39,438 nucleotides of DNA from a virus: IMG/VR virus record IMGVR_UViG_3300025641_000460, positions 1-39,438 of that record; one strand, given 5' to 3'. The notes below the pieces were generated by a model that saw nothing but the letters and a program-made list of their open reading frames with translations, did not search any database and was not told where the DNA came from. The translations under genes and the position numbers were made by a program. Shown here in pieces: positions 13,705 to 21,982 of the stretch (the stretch's first letter is position 1; each line of letters starts with the position of its first letter).

Positions 13705-15613
13705 TTTCTTTAAAGTATTGATTTACCCAATAGATTACATAATCGATATCTTCTTCTGTCATCGCTGGATGAACCGGTAGTGATATCAATCTCTCCCATT
13801 CTTTTTCGGCGTTTGGCCATTCTCTATCTTTGTGAGTTAGATGTTTCTGAATTATTTCATATTTGTGTAGAGGTTTGAAGTGTACAGATGTATGTACCTT
13901 CTTATTTGCAAGATAATCAATCAACTCACCTCTATGTTCGGAAGGTACTTTTGCACAATAGTATTGAACTGTTTCAGTATGTGGGGGTCTTTCAACGTGT
14001 TCACATAACCCTTCGTTATATCTTTTTTGAACATACCTTCTCCAATCTAATATTTGTGGTAACTTTTTAAGTTGTTCCAAACAGATTGCTGCATTTATAT
14101 CAATCATATAACATTTGTATCCAATCTTATCTACTTCGTAATCCCAAGTGTAACCTGGTTTACCAGTAACAGTATCTTCTTTTGCTACCCTATCGTATGT
14201 AGATGAAACCCCAAACCAAGTCATTTCTTTTAATTTGTGATATAATTCTTCATCATCTAAGGTAATCATTCCACCATCCCCACAAGGCATTGTCTTAACT
14301 GCTTGGAATGACCAGATTGCAATATCACCTTTAAGTCCTGCTCCTTCAGTATAACAACTATGTGCACAATCTTCAATAATCAAACCATCATAAAATTCTC
14401 TAATCTCATCAATGGGAGCGGGTACACCAGCTTGATTTACGACAATGATTGCTTTTGTATTTGGAGTGATACTTCTTCGTACATCCTCCACATCGATATT
14501 CATTGTGTATGGGTCTACATCAACTACATTTGTAGTAATGTTTTCTTGCCATAGTGGAATCATTGCAGTTGCCATAAATGAGATTGTGGGATTAATCACA
14601 TCACCATCTTTAATATCTAATGCTTTCATAACCAAATCTTGCCCATGTGAGTTGGATGTTACTGCTATTGCGTATTTTGCTCCAACCAATTCCGCAAACT
14701 TCTGTTCGAACTCAGCAACTTTAGGGCCCTTACCCCACCAACCACTTTCGATGACTTCAGTTAACGCTTCTATTTCTTCTTTACCACCATGTGGTCTTAG
14801 TACGGGTAACATTGTTTCTCTTATTTTCATAGTTGTTAATTTTTTAATAAATTTATCGACATCTGAACTTATTTCTCTTATTGTAGATTCACTTAACTTT
14901 TCGTTTCTTTTAATTATATCCCCCAATGGAACTCCTTCGTTCTTAGCTACACGCCTATCTTCTCTAGTTCTCTTTATTCTAGAACCAGCCCAATGGTGAT
15001 ATATTAAATCACCATAAATACCAAAGTAAAGTAAATGAAGATTGATGGTATTTGTTCTTTCTAAGACCCCCCACTTACCAATATGATTCTTTAGCCAAGT
15101 ATTAACGCCACCCCACCAATTACCACCTGCGTCTGCGGCTCGTGTACACATAGCGTGCATTAATCCAGAATCGGTTAATAAATATTCACCTTTAAATGCG
15201 TAAAATACTGGATGAGCAGTATTGTGATTTAAATCATGTTCATGTCTCGGTTCTTTTAAAGCTATAAACTTTTCTCTATCAACTCTGTCTAAAAAAGAAC
15301 TATCAATGTCATTTATAAAAAATGCATCTGAATCTAATTTTATTACTATATCATTGGGTTCTAAATTTTTCTTTATTTTGGGTAATGCTAATTTATTACC
15401 ATCTATATTATGGAACTTTTGTCTAGAGTCTGATATTAAAATATCAAAGTCATTTTTATAATTTTTAATATTTTCAGGCATATTCACATGAACCATATAG
15501 GTTTTATATGGCACTTTTAGATACTTTTTTATCGAATCTAATTGCACGTCTATCCAAAACGGATTTTCATAGTGTACTGATGTTATGTGTATTGTTCTAC
15601 TCATATAATTCAT
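13697..15613 (-). CDS. Glycosyltransferase-DegT/DnrJ aminotransferase fusion
   Basis: The 638-residue protein joins two enzymes. Residues ~1-255 are GT-A-like: IHITSVHYENPFW at the start, LDSDAFF (DXD at 94-96), and a LIYHHWAGSRIKRTRE ending. Residues ~262-638 form a complete sugar aminotransferase (DegT/DnrJ/EryC1/StrS), opening with MKIRETMLPVLRPHGG as if from an original start codon. It has SWF-type WSFQAVK with the PLP lysine K440 and IIEDCAHS with D415. The aminotransferase would convert a keto sugar to an amino sugar, and the GT half could transfer the product. An alternative start (MSRTIH) at 15604 reduces the overlap with the preceding gene from 17 to 8 bases. Confidence 0.85.
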   Translation of the reverse strand: MNYMSRTIHITSVHYENPFWIDVQLDSIKKYLKVPYKTYMVHVNMPENIKNYKNDFDILISDSRQKFHNIDGNKLALPKIKKNLEPNDIVIKLDSDAFFINDIDSSFLDRVDREKFIALKEPRHEHDLNHNTAHPVFYAFKGEYLLTDSGLMHAMCTRAADAGGNWWGGVNTWLKNHIGKWGVLERTNTINLHLLYFGIYGDLIYHHWAGSRIKRTREDRRVAKNEGVPLGDIIKRNEKLSESTIREISSDVDKFIKKLTTMKIRETMLPVLRPHGGKEEIEALTEVIESGWWGKGPKVAEFEQKFAELVGAKYAIAVTSNSHGQDLVMKALDIKDGDVINPTISFMATAMIPLWQENITTNVVDVDPYTMNIDVEDVRRSITPNTKAIIVVNQAGVPAPIDEIREFYDGLIIEDCAHSCYTEGAGLKGDIAIWSFQAVKTMPCGDGGMITLDDEELYHKLKEMTWFGVSSTYDRVAKEDTVTGKPGYTWDYEVDKIGYKCYMIDINAAICLEQLKKLPQILDWRRYVQKRYNEGLCEHVERPPHTETVQYYCAKVPSEHRGELIDYLANKKVHTSVHFKPLHKYEIIQKHLTHKDREWPNAEKEWERLISLPVHPAMTEEDIDYVIYWVNQYFKENG

Positions 15614-16361
15614 TGTATGTTCTTTCCATCCAATACGACACGTGTCTATCGTTCTGTGGAATTGCGTTAAAATGATAAACCCAACCTGCTTCTAAGAATC
15701 TCAATTCATCTTTAAACCACGAGTGGTTGGGTATGTGTAATAAATTCTTTCTAAATAAATCTTGTAGGTTATACCCTTCAGATAATTTAGTTACCTCTAT
15801 ATTATTTTTCTGTAACATAAAGTTGACCATTGTTTGGCCAGTACTTGCTTTTATCGTATCTCTGTAATGTTTTATTTCATCACCCCTATTAAGATACAAA
15901 TCCTTAATCTCATCAAAGAACGGTTTATGTTTTTTGTTTACAATTACAAACCCAGTATTAAAGTAATCATATGGTTTTACTAATGGTTCATTTGGAAACA
16001 TAGCATCACCCCATCCTTTGATACTACGAGTTGTCCACTCATAACACCCATTATTTATAACCGCTGAATAATTGTGATTGGTTTCTTCAAAGAAGTTAGG
16101 GCAGTTGGGATGAACTATTGTATCTGCATCAACAATTAACACTTGGTCATAATCTATATTGTTATGTTCTATGATATCAAACACCCACTCTCTCTGCATT
16201 ATGATTGGGAATGTATCAGAATTCATAATAGGGTCAGTCCACTCTAAACATATAGCATCGTTCTTAGCACACCATGTCTTCCAACTCTTTACTGAGTAAT
16301 GATATGGTGTACTTCGTCCGTTGCCTAAATCAACATTCGGTATGAATACTACATTTTTCAT
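15597..16361 (-). CDS. GT-A glycosyltransferase (GT8/GT2-like)
   Basis: The 254-residue protein has a GT-A layout with VLIVDADTIVHPNC (DXD-type DAD at ~80), a central NTGFVIVNKKHKPFF segment typical of GT8-like and nucleotide-diphospho-sugar transferases, and a C-terminal GWVYHFNAIPQNDR with a metal-binding-type His. It overlaps both neighbouring genes. The sugar transferred cannot be told from sequence. Confidence 0.75.
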   Translation of the reverse strand: MKNVVFIPNVDLGNGRSTPYHYSVKSWKTWCAKNDAICLEWTDPIMNSDTFPIIMQREWVFDIIEHNNIDYDQVLIVDADTIVHPNCPNFFEETNHNYSAVINNGCYEWTTRSIKGWGDAMFPNEPLVKPYDYFNTGFVIVNKKHKPFFDEIKDLYLNRGDEIKHYRDTIKASTGQTMVNFMLQKNNIEVTKLSEGYNLQDLFRKNLLHIPNHSWFKDELRFLEAGWVYHFNAIPQNDRHVSYWMERTYNELYE

Positions 16362-17788
16362 ATAAGTTCCTTTATACTTTGTATTAAATTAATTGGTTTC
16401 AATGTTGCATTATGTTTTTTCATATCATCTAATTTATCCATATCGTAAACACTTTCCAAATCAATCAAACTGATTTGCCAGAAGAAATCATCTTTTATAA
16501 TGTTAATTGGAACTAAATCATAAAATACTTTATTTCTTTTTTTACAATTTCTTAACACAGTCCTAACAAACCACTTCGGTATTGATTCATAATCACCTTC
16601 GTTATCTGATAACATTGTTCCGGCTAATGTGATATATCCAATTATGTTTTTATCATCATCTTCTATTAAATGAGTCATTGAAGGTGCTAATCCGTTTAAG
16701 AATCCACTATCCAAAGCATCTCTAAAGTTCTGTAATCTACAATACTCAGGATGAAATACCTTTACATAGTAACCATCACCTGCATAAACTACTCTTCCTT
16801 GATTAACACCATTGGCAATCCTATTGTACTTATCCTTTATTAATGTAAGAGATTTTAAATCTAACTCTGTTACATTTATACGAGGTCTGAATGATGGTAA
16901 TCCCCATTTGTACGTTATCGTATCGAATGGGTATCCTAAATCAGAACCCCTATCAAAGAATCGTTTGATGCCATCCCAATCACGCATCTCTCGTACCGAA
17001 TTCATATTCTTTCTTGCAAAGTAGAATCGAGGTTCTAAGAACTTATACCCATCTATAGTGATACAGAAATTCTCTAAGATATCATCATCACCATTAGCAC
17101 CAAAGTAATCAAACTTAGTTTCATTTGCGGGGAAGACATCGATACCTTTTGGAAATGAGATGTTTTGTTTTCTTAATTTAGATGAAATGATTATATCTAA
17201 ATCATCATTATCTCTAACCCCCATAACTGTTAGAATCGAACTCTGACATAAACAATAATCACCCCTACTGATTCCCATTTCATCTAACTTAGATAAATGT
17301 TTGAGTTTGGATGTCGGTGGTTCAATTCTTATTTTATTATCATTTACCCATGCTTTATTAAATATCTTTTCAGTTTCCATATAAAATGGAATATACTTTT
17401 CACCTCTAATCAACCTACCAATCATTGCAAACCCACGATGGTAACTGTGTTTCATAAACCCATTATCAAATTCAACCGGATTACTTTGTAGGTACTCTTC
17501 AATTTCATCATCACTCATTGGTTTTAATGAATTATAGTACTCTTCTGTGAGTTCATTCCATCCCAAATTGTGGTGATTTTCAACATTATGTCTAAACCCT
17601 GCTTTCATACAGTTCCAATACTGCCAGTTCTCTGGTACTAAATTAGTTGGTATTGGGTTGGATTTCCAATACTTAACAATATCTCTCACATACTTCAATT
17701 TACCATTAAGATTTAGTATCTGTTTACTGACACCACCATTGGCAACTTCCATATTTAAAAAATAATCTAAACTAATTGGTGAATACAT
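16358..17788 (-). CDS. Nucleotidyltransferase-like plus kinase-like protein
   Basis: The 476-residue protein appears to have three parts. Residues ~30-150 form a helical region with FMKHSYHRGFAMIGRLIRG. Residues ~165-300 contain ILTVMGVRDNDDLDIII, the GxRxxDDxD arrangement of LicD-type and related nucleotidyltransferases. Residues ~325-476 look like a remote protein-kinase/aminoglycoside-kinase fold: YAGDGYYVKVF (candidate Lys343), GYITLAGTML hinge, then FYDLVPINII and SLIDLESVYD (candidate catalytic and metal Asp). It could add a phospho-group such as phosphocholine to a glycan. A promoter lies in the 53-base gap upstream. Domain calls are tentative but the gene is certainly real. Confidence 0.6.
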   Translation of the reverse strand: MYSPISLDYFLNMEVANGGVSKQILNLNGKLKYVRDIVKYWKSNPIPTNLVPENWQYWNCMKAGFRHNVENHHNLGWNELTEEYYNSLKPMSDDEIEEYLQSNPVEFDNGFMKHSYHRGFAMIGRLIRGEKYIPFYMETEKIFNKAWVNDNKIRIEPPTSKLKHLSKLDEMGISRGDYCLCQSSILTVMGVRDNDDLDIIISSKLRKQNISFPKGIDVFPANETKFDYFGANGDDDILENFCITIDGYKFLEPRFYFARKNMNSVREMRDWDGIKRFFDRGSDLGYPFDTITYKWGLPSFRPRINVTELDLKSLTLIKDKYNRIANGVNQGRVVYAGDGYYVKVFHPEYCRLQNFRDALDSGFLNGLAPSMTHLIEDDDKNIIGYITLAGTMLSDNEGDYESIPKWFVRTVLRNCKKRNKVFYDLVPINIIKDDFFWQISLIDLESVYDMDKLDDMKKHNATLKPINLIQSIKELI

Positions 17789-17809
17789 ATTTTTATTTAA
17801 TTATTTATA

Positions 17810-17841
17810 CAAATATACAATATTTTTTTGACTTATCCAAA
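17810..17841 (-). promoter_or_regulatory. Bacteroidota-type promoter P2
   Basis: Minus strand: TTTGGA (17836-17841), 18-base spacer, TATATTTG (17810-17817). It lies exactly between the CapF-like gene stop (17842) and the next ATG (17788), splitting the glycan cluster into two transcription units. Confidence 0.75.
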
Positions 17842-18906
17842 TTAAACTTCCTCAAAATAAGTATCATCTACTTTTACTTCACTTAATATATCGTTCATCC
17901 AAAAACACGCTATCAATGGTGTATTACCTATGTTTTTTAGATTATGGGTGTAGTATACGGGTGTATCAAATACAACCCCATCTGCCCCATTAATAGAATA
18001 AACCTTTACCTCACTAGCTCCTATCTTTCTCATACTAATTTGTGCAGTACCTTCTAATATACAAAATCTTTCAATACGTTTAGTATGAAAGTGATTTCCT
18101 CTAATGTGTTTAGTATCTGGTTTTGTAGTTGAATAAAATATCTGACCTGGTATTTTTGATATTACCAATTCAGATAACTTACCTCTATTATCTTCATTTA
18201 ACTTTATAGGAAATAATCTACAATCATCATCAATATAAGACCTGAATGTATTGAATAGATTTAAATCAAAACTATAATCAATATATGGTATTTTGTTTTG
18301 CTTTAAATACGCGTCTTTCCAATTAGTTAATTTGTTATAAACATATTCCACAGGTACTGTATCGGTATATTCAATTTCATCTCGTTCTCCGTTTATAACT
18401 TCTAACAACTGAATACATAAATCCTCAACATAAAGTAGATTTACACTATCTCCGTTATATGTTACATCCTCACCTTTGATTATCTTATCACAAAAAGTTG
18501 CAATAAATGAATTATAATTTGGTTTGCAGAATGGGCCGAATATGTTTGGTAGTTTTACTGATTTAAAATCACCACCCCATTCTTTGAACATTTTAATGTT
18601 ATCACGTCTCCATTTACCATTTAGATTATCTGCATCTTCGTGGATTGATGAGGTGTATATGATTTTTGGTGTATGCCCTAGCTCATCTAACTTATCCAAT
18701 AAACCGCGTGCTGATTGTCTGTTATCAATGTAGAGTTGGTTTACATCACCTCTGTTGCGTTCTTTCATATGAACGATAACATCACATTGTAATATCTCAT
18801 CCGTTAGCTCGTTTGGTAATCTAATTACATCAACATCTGTTTTGTAATTTAGATATGCCCATAGGTGATATCCTATAAACCCAACTCCGTTTATACCTAC
18901 TACCAT
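17842..18906 (-). CDS. CapF/WbjC/FnlB-like UDP-sugar reductase with cupin domain
   Basis: The 354-residue protein has an N-terminal SDR domain (GINGVGFIGYHLWAYL, IIYTSSIHEDA, PNIFGPFCKPNYNS). The C-terminal cupin (~235-354) contains HIRGNHFHTKRIERF with a metal-binding His/Glu set. This two-domain layout is that of CapF/WbjC, which acts after CapE/WbjB on the UDP-6-deoxy-4-keto-hexosamine on the way to UDP-N-acetyl-L-fucosamine. Length matches (~370). The gene for the dehydratase partner lies directly upstream with a seven-base overlap. The third enzyme (CapG/WbjD epimerase) is not in the window. Good confidence in family and pathway branch. Confidence 0.82.
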   Translation of the reverse strand: MVVGINGVGFIGYHLWAYLNYKTDVDVIRLPNELTDEILQCDVIVHMKERNRGDVNQLYIDNRQSARGLLDKLDELGHTPKIIYTSSIHEDADNLNGKWRRDNIKMFKEWGGDFKSVKLPNIFGPFCKPNYNSFIATFCDKIIKGEDVTYNGDSVNLLYVEDLCIQLLEVINGERDEIEYTDTVPVEYVYNKLTNWKDAYLKQNKIPYIDYSFDLNLFNTFRSYIDDDCRLFPIKLNEDNRGKLSELVISKIPGQIFYSTTKPDTKHIRGNHFHTKRIERFCILEGTAQISMRKIGASEVKVYSINGADGVVFDTPVYYTHNLKNIGNTPLIACFWMNDILSEVKVDDTYFEEV

Positions 18907-19847
18907 ACTTTATTTCTTTTTAGAAAGTCAGTTGTATCTTTTGTTAGATGTAATCCTGAATTAAATGGTTGGTGGTCGTAACTTTCATTTGTTCTTTCAT
19001 ACCCAATTAGATAATAATCATCAAACTCCTCAGTTCGTTGGAACTCTATCTCACTAATCATATCCTCATGTAGCTTCTCACCATCTTTGATTGGTACTTT
19101 GTGAAATTCAACATCACCCTTACCAAGTGATTTTGCGATTGCTTTAGCTAAATCTATAATCTTTAATGATTCTATTTTAGGGATTGCAATCTTACCATGT
19201 GAATCTTTATGGAAATACGCCCACTCAATTAAATCAATTGCTTGGTCTAATGTTAGTAGGAATCTAGTCATCCCAAAATCTGTGATTGGTAGTGATTTAA
19301 CTCCATCTTTTAATTTCTTTGTAAATACCGGTATAATTGAACCTGTAGAATTTAGTACATTACCATACCTAGCCATTACAACTTTTATATCGGATTGTTG
19401 TTTTGCGAAGTTAACATATAATTGTTCGGCAATTGCCTTCGACATTCCGTATACATTTACTGGCTTACACGCCTTATCAGTTGATATGAATACTAATGTT
19501 TTAATTTTATGATTACATTCTTGTATCGCATCGATTAAGTTCTGATGTCCGATGATATTTGTTTGTACGGATTCGTAACTATTATCTTGACACACCCAAA
19601 CTGTTTTAACTGCAGCTGTATTAATTACAACTGTTGGCTTAAACTCATACAGATTTCTTACCAACGATGGTTTATCTTTTACATCACCCAAACGATAGGT
19701 AACATTTGGATACTTAACGCGCATAGCTTCTTGCTTATGCTCACTACGAGATAGTACCATAATTTCGTTATCATTGTAGTATCTATCGGTTAATGTAGTT
19801 CCTAATGCGCCCGTACCACCTATTACTAATATTCTTTCGTTTTTCAT
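18900..19847 (-). CDS. CapE/WbjB/FnlA-like UDP-GlcNAc 4,6-dehydratase (SDR)
   Basis: The 315-residue protein starts with an NAD-binding GGTGALGTTL loop, then INTAAVKTVWVC (AAxK motif of the PseB/CapE group), FISTDKACKP, and catalytic YGMSK (YxxxK). A C-terminal FMTR-type MTRFLLTLDQAIDLI follows. Enzymes of this group dehydrate UDP-GlcNAc to a 4-keto-6-deoxy sugar, with or without C5 inversion. Pairing with the CapF-like gene favours CapE/WbjB over PseB. It overlaps the neighbouring genes by seven and four bases. Confidence 0.83.
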   Translation of the reverse strand: MKNERILVIGGTGALGTTLTDRYYNDNEIMVLSRSEHKQEAMRVKYPNVTYRLGDVKDKPSLVRNLYEFKPTVVINTAAVKTVWVCQDNSYESVQTNIIGHQNLIDAIQECNHKIKTLVFISTDKACKPVNVYGMSKAIAEQLYVNFAKQQSDIKVVMARYGNVLNSTGSIIPVFTKKLKDGVKSLPITDFGMTRFLLTLDQAIDLIEWAYFHKDSHGKIAIPKIESLKIIDLAKAIAKSLGKGDVEFHKVPIKDGEKLHEDMISEIEFQRTEEFDDYYLIGYERTNESYDHQPFNSGLHLTKDTTDFLKRNKVW

Positions 19848-20140
19848 ATCTCTTCTATTCTTTTTGTTTTATCACAAATTAGTAAATCATATGCTGGTTT
19901 TTCACCGACACTCAGAAAGTGGTATTTACATCCCCAGCTTTTTAACTGTGATTTGGTTATGTTAAAATAATCTCTACCACTATACGAACCTCTAGCAGTC
20001 CAATATGTGATTTCATTCCCCTCGTCATATAATTTATTAATCTTTTCAATGTTTTGCATCAATGGTGTTGGGTCTTTGTAACCCAATCTTTCACCAAGAT
20101 GTTCACATATAGTTTCATCTATATCTACAAATATTTTCAT
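19844..20140 (-). CDS. Small HAD-family phosphatase of polysaccharide type
   Basis: The 98-residue protein has HAD motif I as FVDIDETIC, motif II as ITYWTARG, and a C-terminal KPAYDLLICDKT. It is a minimal, capless HAD of the kind found in capsule and LPS gene clusters, where such proteins dephosphorylate sugar phosphates or accompany nucleotidyltransferases. Four-base overlaps on both sides place it firmly in the glycan operon. The substrate is unknown. Confidence 0.78.
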   Translation of the reverse strand: MKIFVDIDETICEHLGERLGYKDPTPLMQNIEKINKLYDEGNEITYWTARGSYSGRDYFNITKSQLKSWGCKYHFLSVGEKPAYDLLICDKTKRIEEI

Positions 20141-21054
20141 ACTATAATTTCGTTAAAGTATCTTACCACCGTTATCTCCTTTGGTTCGGGTATATCTAAC
20201 CGTTTGTTTACAATTATATCCATAAAATTAACACCTGCTAATGTAGTGAAATAAGTCCCACCACCTAATCGTGGATTTACCTCTATGAATTTGGGGTTAC
20301 CATTCTCATCTTCTTTAAGTTGAATACAGACAGGCCCCTTTAGATTCAAATGTAATGCTAAATCAGTACACAGTTTCTCTATGTTTTCATCTCTGATGAT
20401 TTTACCTTTTACAGAAATACCTGCCTTTACTTGTAATCGTTCTCTAACAACGCGTGTTAGAACCTTGCCATCTAAATCAGATAATAAATCTACTGTATAT
20501 TCTTTACCAGGCAGATGTGACTGAAATATGTAATCATTGTATTTTTTATTATTTCGTGCTATATCATGATGTGATTTAAAAACCTCAATACCTCTACTAC
20601 CACTACCTCTTATCGGCTTTGCTATAATTTTATGGGTTTCTTCAAAATCATTAATATCTGTTGTTGTAAACGGCAACGGAAATTTATCTTTACATTCTTT
20701 ATAGAATCTATCTTTGTTTTGACATATACTAATAACATCAATATCTGACATAAAAACCACAATCCCTACTGCCTCTAATACTTCTTTGTGATTTGCAAAG
20801 TGTATAATATCCATATCACCTGTTGGTAGTATTAAATTTATTCTCTCATCTTCAATAATCTCTGCTACGGTTTCCCAATATGATGGGTCGTCTGTCAATG
20901 GTACTATGTAATTTGAATCTGACAGAAATCCGCCTGCAGCTAGTGGGTCTGAGTCAATGGTGACTATCTTGCCTTTAAAATCAATATCTCTTAAAGATTT
21001 TATAACACCGATGGCAGCTGGGCCACCTGCACAAGTTAGAAGTATATTTTTCAT
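20137..21054 (-). CDS. ATP-grasp ligase (PylC/carbamoyl-phosphate synthase-like)
   Basis: The 305-residue protein has an N-terminal Rossmann pre-ATP-grasp domain (NILLTCAGGPAAIGVI, IVTIDSDPLAAGG). The ATP-grasp region has IIAKPIRGSGSRGIEVF (phosphate-binding loop), FQSHLPGKEYTVDLL and a metal-binding FIEVNPRLGGG. It joins a carboxylate to an amine or other nucleophile using ATP. In a glycan cluster it probably attaches an amino acid or other acid to an amino sugar. It ends four bases into the HAD gene. Family is secure, substrates unknown. Confidence 0.82.
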   Translation of the reverse strand: MKNILLTCAGGPAAIGVIKSLRDIDFKGKIVTIDSDPLAAGGFLSDSNYIVPLTDDPSYWETVAEIIEDERINLILPTGDMDIIHFANHKEVLEAVGIVVFMSDIDVISICQNKDRFYKECKDKFPLPFTTTDINDFEETHKIIAKPIRGSGSRGIEVFKSHHDIARNNKKYNDYIFQSHLPGKEYTVDLLSDLDGKVLTRVVRERLQVKAGISVKGKIIRDENIEKLCTDLALHLNLKGPVCIQLKEDENGNPKFIEVNPRLGGGTYFTTLAGVNFMDIIVNKRLDIPEPKEITVVRYFNEIIV

Positions 21055-21980
21055 TAATTCATATAGTTTATTCGTTCTACAAAATTACCACTTTTGAATG
21101 GGTCTTTTCTTGGTGTACCATCTAAATGTTTACCATGTAATGGCCCATAATTCTTATTACCTAAAACGTATGTATCTGAGTATTTAGAACACCATAACGT
21201 AGTCCCACTTTCATTACCAACGTTTACTTTAGCATTACATCTAAGATACATTTGTTGTCTTAAAGATAATCCCTTTGGTTTTATGTTGATTGTATTTTTT
21301 ATAAAACTTAGGTTTGTTTCTTCTATTGACACTTCACCATAGTACATCCAAGTTATATCACCATACTCTTTTATTTTATCAACTAGCAATTGTGTATCTG
21401 CAGTATTGCCATAAGTTGATGACACACCGACATACCCATATTCGGATAATTTGTTTGTAAATAATTTACCCCAATTTTCTTCATCATCTGAAAAGTATAT
21501 ATCTGGTGTTGTATCTAATAACTCATCATCTTTAAACTGCCAGAATTTTAACATTTGAGTTACTAATGGTATTTCTGACTTATTAATATCATATATTCTG
21601 TAGTGGTCGTGGAATATCTCATCAGATGATTCATCTATAAATCCATCCACATACGGATTATTTTGAAATACATCGTAAGATACATTTGATGAATCATATA
21701 CACCATATCCCCAATTTTTAATCATATCACCAAATATTAATTTCAGCATTTTAGAAGATGGAACATATACTTTACAATTAGGGTATTTCTGTTTTAGTAA
21801 TCTTGGTATAGATGATATAATACACCAATCGCCGATTCCATGACACGTTCTCATAACGATAAACTCACCATTTTCTAAATACTCATCTGGTATGTACATT
21901 GGGGTATGTGTATCCCACCCAACTCGTTTTACATCTCCTGCATGAGATAGTTGATTGTTATTTATTCTATAAAATACCAT
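21054..21980 (-). CDS. GT9-like glycosyltransferase (heptosyltransferase-type)
   Basis: The 308-residue protein has IVMRTCHGIGDWCIISSIPRL near residue 42, resembling the GxGDxxxxxP opening of ADP-heptose transferases (GT9). A second-domain CNAKVNVGNESGTTLWCSK matches the GT9 donor site, where such enzymes have GxDSGxxHLA. The first ~40 residues precede the Rossmann start and are unusual. Single-base junction with the ATP-grasp gene. The donor may not be heptose. Moderate confidence. Confidence 0.68.
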   Translation of the reverse strand: MVFYRINNNQLSHAGDVKRVGWDTHTPMYIPDEYLENGEFIVMRTCHGIGDWCIISSIPRLLKQKYPNCKVYVPSSKMLKLIFGDMIKNWGYGVYDSSNVSYDVFQNNPYVDGFIDESSDEIFHDHYRIYDINKSEIPLVTQMLKFWQFKDDELLDTTPDIYFSDDEENWGKLFTNKLSEYGYVGVSSTYGNTADTQLLVDKIKEYGDITWMYYGEVSIEETNLSFIKNTINIKPKGLSLRQQMYLRCNAKVNVGNESGTTLWCSKYSDTYVLGNKNYGPLHGKHLDGTPRKDPFKSGNFVERINYMN

Positions 21981-21982
21981 AA

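Noticed and set aside
14445-14999. Plus-strand ORF of 184 codons
   Set aside because: Lies wholly opposite the GT-aminotransferase fusion gene, whose motifs are clear; no promoter or family signal on the plus strand.
17802-17809. TATAAATA on the minus strand as a T4 late promoter
   Set aside because: Single clear case, directly behind promoter P2 in an AT-rich leader; other gene starts lack it in the coding direction.
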